Shown here in pieces: positions 6,211 to 7,746 of a DNA stretch of 7,746 nucleotides. The position numbers and the translations under genes were made by a program. The DNA comes from Rhodospirillales bacterium. GTDB taxonomy: Bacteria > Pseudomonadota > Alphaproteobacteria > Rhodospirillales > Casp-alpha2. The stretch spans positions 1 to 7,746 of the forward strand of contig JABJOR010000008.1 of assembly GCA_018664265.1 (NCBI GenBank), written 5' to 3'. How positions within the stretch are numbered: position 1 is the stretch's first letter; every line of letters begins with the position of its first letter. The notes beneath the pieces are model-generated. The model did no database searches and was not told the DNA's origin. It saw nothing but the letters and a program-made list of their open reading frames with translations.

Positions 6211-7746
6211 TTAAATTTCGTCATCTGATTCGTATGATTCGTGAGCCAGAGGCAACTCGATCCAGAATGTGCTGCCTACTCCAACTTCACTTTCGAAGCC
6301 AATATGTCCATACAGCCGCTCAACCAATAGCTTGGCAACAGTAAGGCCAATACCTGTGCCTTCCCTGGCAACCATTGCGTCAGCTCCAACGCGGTGGAAC
6401 ATTTGAAAAACACTGGCATGGTGCTCTTCTGCAATTCCAATTCCTGTGTCGGTAACAGATAATCGAAGACTATTCGTGTCTGTCTCCCAGCCTTGGATTG
6501 TGACAACACCACCATCCGTATTGTATTTAACTGCATTGGAAAGCAGGTTGATCAGGACTTGTTTAAATCTAGTATGATCTGTTCTCAAAATTGATTCCGG
6601 GCCTGGGCTAAACTGATTGTCGATCCTGACCCCTCTTGGTTCTCCAAGCGGGTTGGCAAGTGCAACACAATTTGCGACAGTCTCGTTTGCATTTACATCA
6701 CTCAATGACAACGTAAATTGGTCAGATTCAATCCTGGCAAGATCAAGTACTTCATTAACAAGATTTAGAAGAAGCTCTCCACCTTCCAAAATATGTTTTA
6801 CGTTTTCTCGCTGAGTTTTTGAAAGTGAGCCATCTATATCAAGTTGCAGCATCTGGGCAAATCCAAGAACAGCATTCAATGGCGTTCGTAATTCATGACT
6901 CATACTCGCCAGAAATTCAGATTTGGCCAGATTGGCCTGTTCAGCATCACCCAAGGCATTTCGAAGGTCTTTTTCCATGATTTTTCTATCTGTAATATCG
7001 CTGCCAATTCCGCGATAACCCAGAAATTCGCCATCCTTATCAAAGCCCGGTTTGCCGTTTAAACTAAGATAACGTTGCCCACCATCCGGCCGTACCCAGG
7101 GCACATCAAAGTTTGTGAAAGATTCCCGATTGGCTATTTTTTGTAGATGAGGTTGAAAACTATAATCATCTAAAATATTCGGCCCGTCATATAGTTCACT
7201 TCGAGTCTTGCCCAAAATATCTTCGGACTTAAGCCCCATGATATCTTCAACTCTTCCTGTTAAATAAGAAAACCGCAGATCCGGTCCCATTTCCCAAAAC
7301 CAGTCTGCTCCGTTCTCGGCAAACCCACGAAACCGCCCTTCACTTTCTTCCAGTGCGTCCCTTGCTCTCACGAGCTTCTTATTTGTGATTATTAGATCGT
7401 CCATAGTCTGACGAAGTTCTTCTTCGGTACGGGAAATTTCTGCAAGATGCTGGCTACTTGCCTTCATGAATTGATTTGCGTAATTGACCATCTCTCCAAT
7501 TTCATCAAACTCATGGGCTTTAGAAACAGATATTGGGGTGTTGTCGGTGCTCTGAGGATCTCTTCTGGAAAAAGATTCTGCTATTCGTTCCAGCGGCTTT
7601 GATAGCATTACATGGAAAATGTAAAACAAGATAACGGCCAGCAACAAGTTTCTCGCCAATCCGGCCAGAACAACAAAAATAGCACGATCAAAAAAAGCCG
7701 ACAGGGCTTGATCCCGATCTATAATGATTAGCAACTCACCGTAGGA
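6211..7746 (-). CDS. PAS-domain sensor histidine kinase, N-terminus outside window
   Basis: An inner-membrane two-component sensor kinase that autophosphorylates on His and passes the phosphate to a response regulator not seen here. The frame is open to the right edge, beginning S-Y-G-E-L-L-I-I-I-D, which looks like the end of a periplasmic sensor domain. Counting from that first visible residue: a membrane segment at about 24-46, a HAMP-like linker and a coiled coil to about 138, a PAS domain at about 139-255 ending in G-I-G-S-D-I-T-D-R, then HisKA with F-L-A-S-M-S-H-E-L-R-T-P (phosphorylated His284, codon 6895-6897). The ATPase domain has NLLSNAVKYN (N box), DTGIGI (G1) and EGTGIGLTVAK (G2), and ends in GSTFWIELPL. 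There is no receiver domain, so it is not a hybrid kinase. The TTG at 7734 is internal. It is on the same strand as the receptor operon, 109 bases upstream, but nothing shows it controls that operon. Confidence 0.95.
   Translation of the reverse strand, partial: SYGELLIIIDRDQALSAFFDRAIFVVLAGLARNLLLAVILFYIFHVMLSKPLERIAESFSRRDPQSTDNTPISVSKAHEFDEIGEMVNYANQFMKASSQHLAEISRTEEELRQTMDDLIITNKKLVRARDALEESEGRFRGFAENGADWFWEMGPDLRFSYLTGRVEDIMGLKSEDILGKTRSELYDGPNILDDYSFQPHLQKIANRESFTNFDVPWVRPDGGQRYLSLNGKPGFDKDGEFLGYRGIGSDITDRKIMEKDLRNALGDAEQANLAKSEFLASMSHELRTPLNAVLGFAQMLQLDIDGSLSKTQRENVKHILEGGELLLNLVNEVLDLARIESDQFTLSLSDVNANETVANCVALANPLGEPRGVRIDNQFSPGPESILRTDHTRFKQVLINLLSNAVKYNTDGGVVTIQGWETDTNSLRLSVTDTGIGIAEEHHASVFQMFHRVGADAMVAREGTGIGLTVAKLLVERLYGHIGFESEVGVGSTFWIELPLAHESYESDDEI

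Overview
The window looks like chromosomal DNA from a Gram-negative proteobacterium of moderate GC content. The Gram-negative assignment rests on an outer-membrane receptor with a TonB partner, a lipoprotein and a periplasmic thioredoxin-like protein. The phosphoglycerate kinase fragment reads most like alphaproteobacterial enzymes, but that is an impression from the sequence, not a computed placement.

Layout. Bases 1-848 (+) hold the C-terminal part of phosphoglycerate kinase (pgk), cut by the left edge. Everything else is on the minus strand. Read in the direction of transcription, from right to left: a sensor histidine kinase cut by the right edge (7746-6211); a short AT-rich gap with a possible promoter (6210-6102); a small DUF2946 protein (6101-5619); a 101-base gap; a TonB-dependent outer-membrane receptor (5517-3448); a lipoprotein with Asp-box (BNR) repeats (3448-2177); a TlpA/ResA-like thiol-disulfide protein (2177-1689); and a TonB energy transducer (1692-850). 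The last four form one tight operon in which every stop codon overlaps the next start (TAATG, TAATG, ATGA). The operon meets pgk tail to tail with one base between the two stop codons. No stretch over about 130 bases lacks a gene, and I saw no RNA gene, CRISPR array or mobile element.

Main result. The DUF2946 protein carries both signatures of the CruR family described in Bordetella pertussis: a CXXC motif (CVFC) and a RAPP motif just before the C-terminus. In that system the first gene of a TonB-dependent-transporter operon is a regulatory upstream ORF. Copper binding to the nascent CXXC relieves translation arrest at RAPP, which causes Rho-dependent termination before the transporter gene. 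The same gene order here suggests a copper-repressed import operon. Its genes would supply an outer-membrane receptor, a dedicated TonB, a Cys/His-bearing surface or periplasmic lipoprotein and a thiol reductase, a combination I do not recognise as characterised.

The receptor gene has an in-frame TGA at codon 43, exactly where the usual Arg of the V-T-G-T-R motif after the TonB box should be. As written, the signal peptide and TonB box are separated from the plug and barrel, so the gene is broken, misread in sequencing, or read through.
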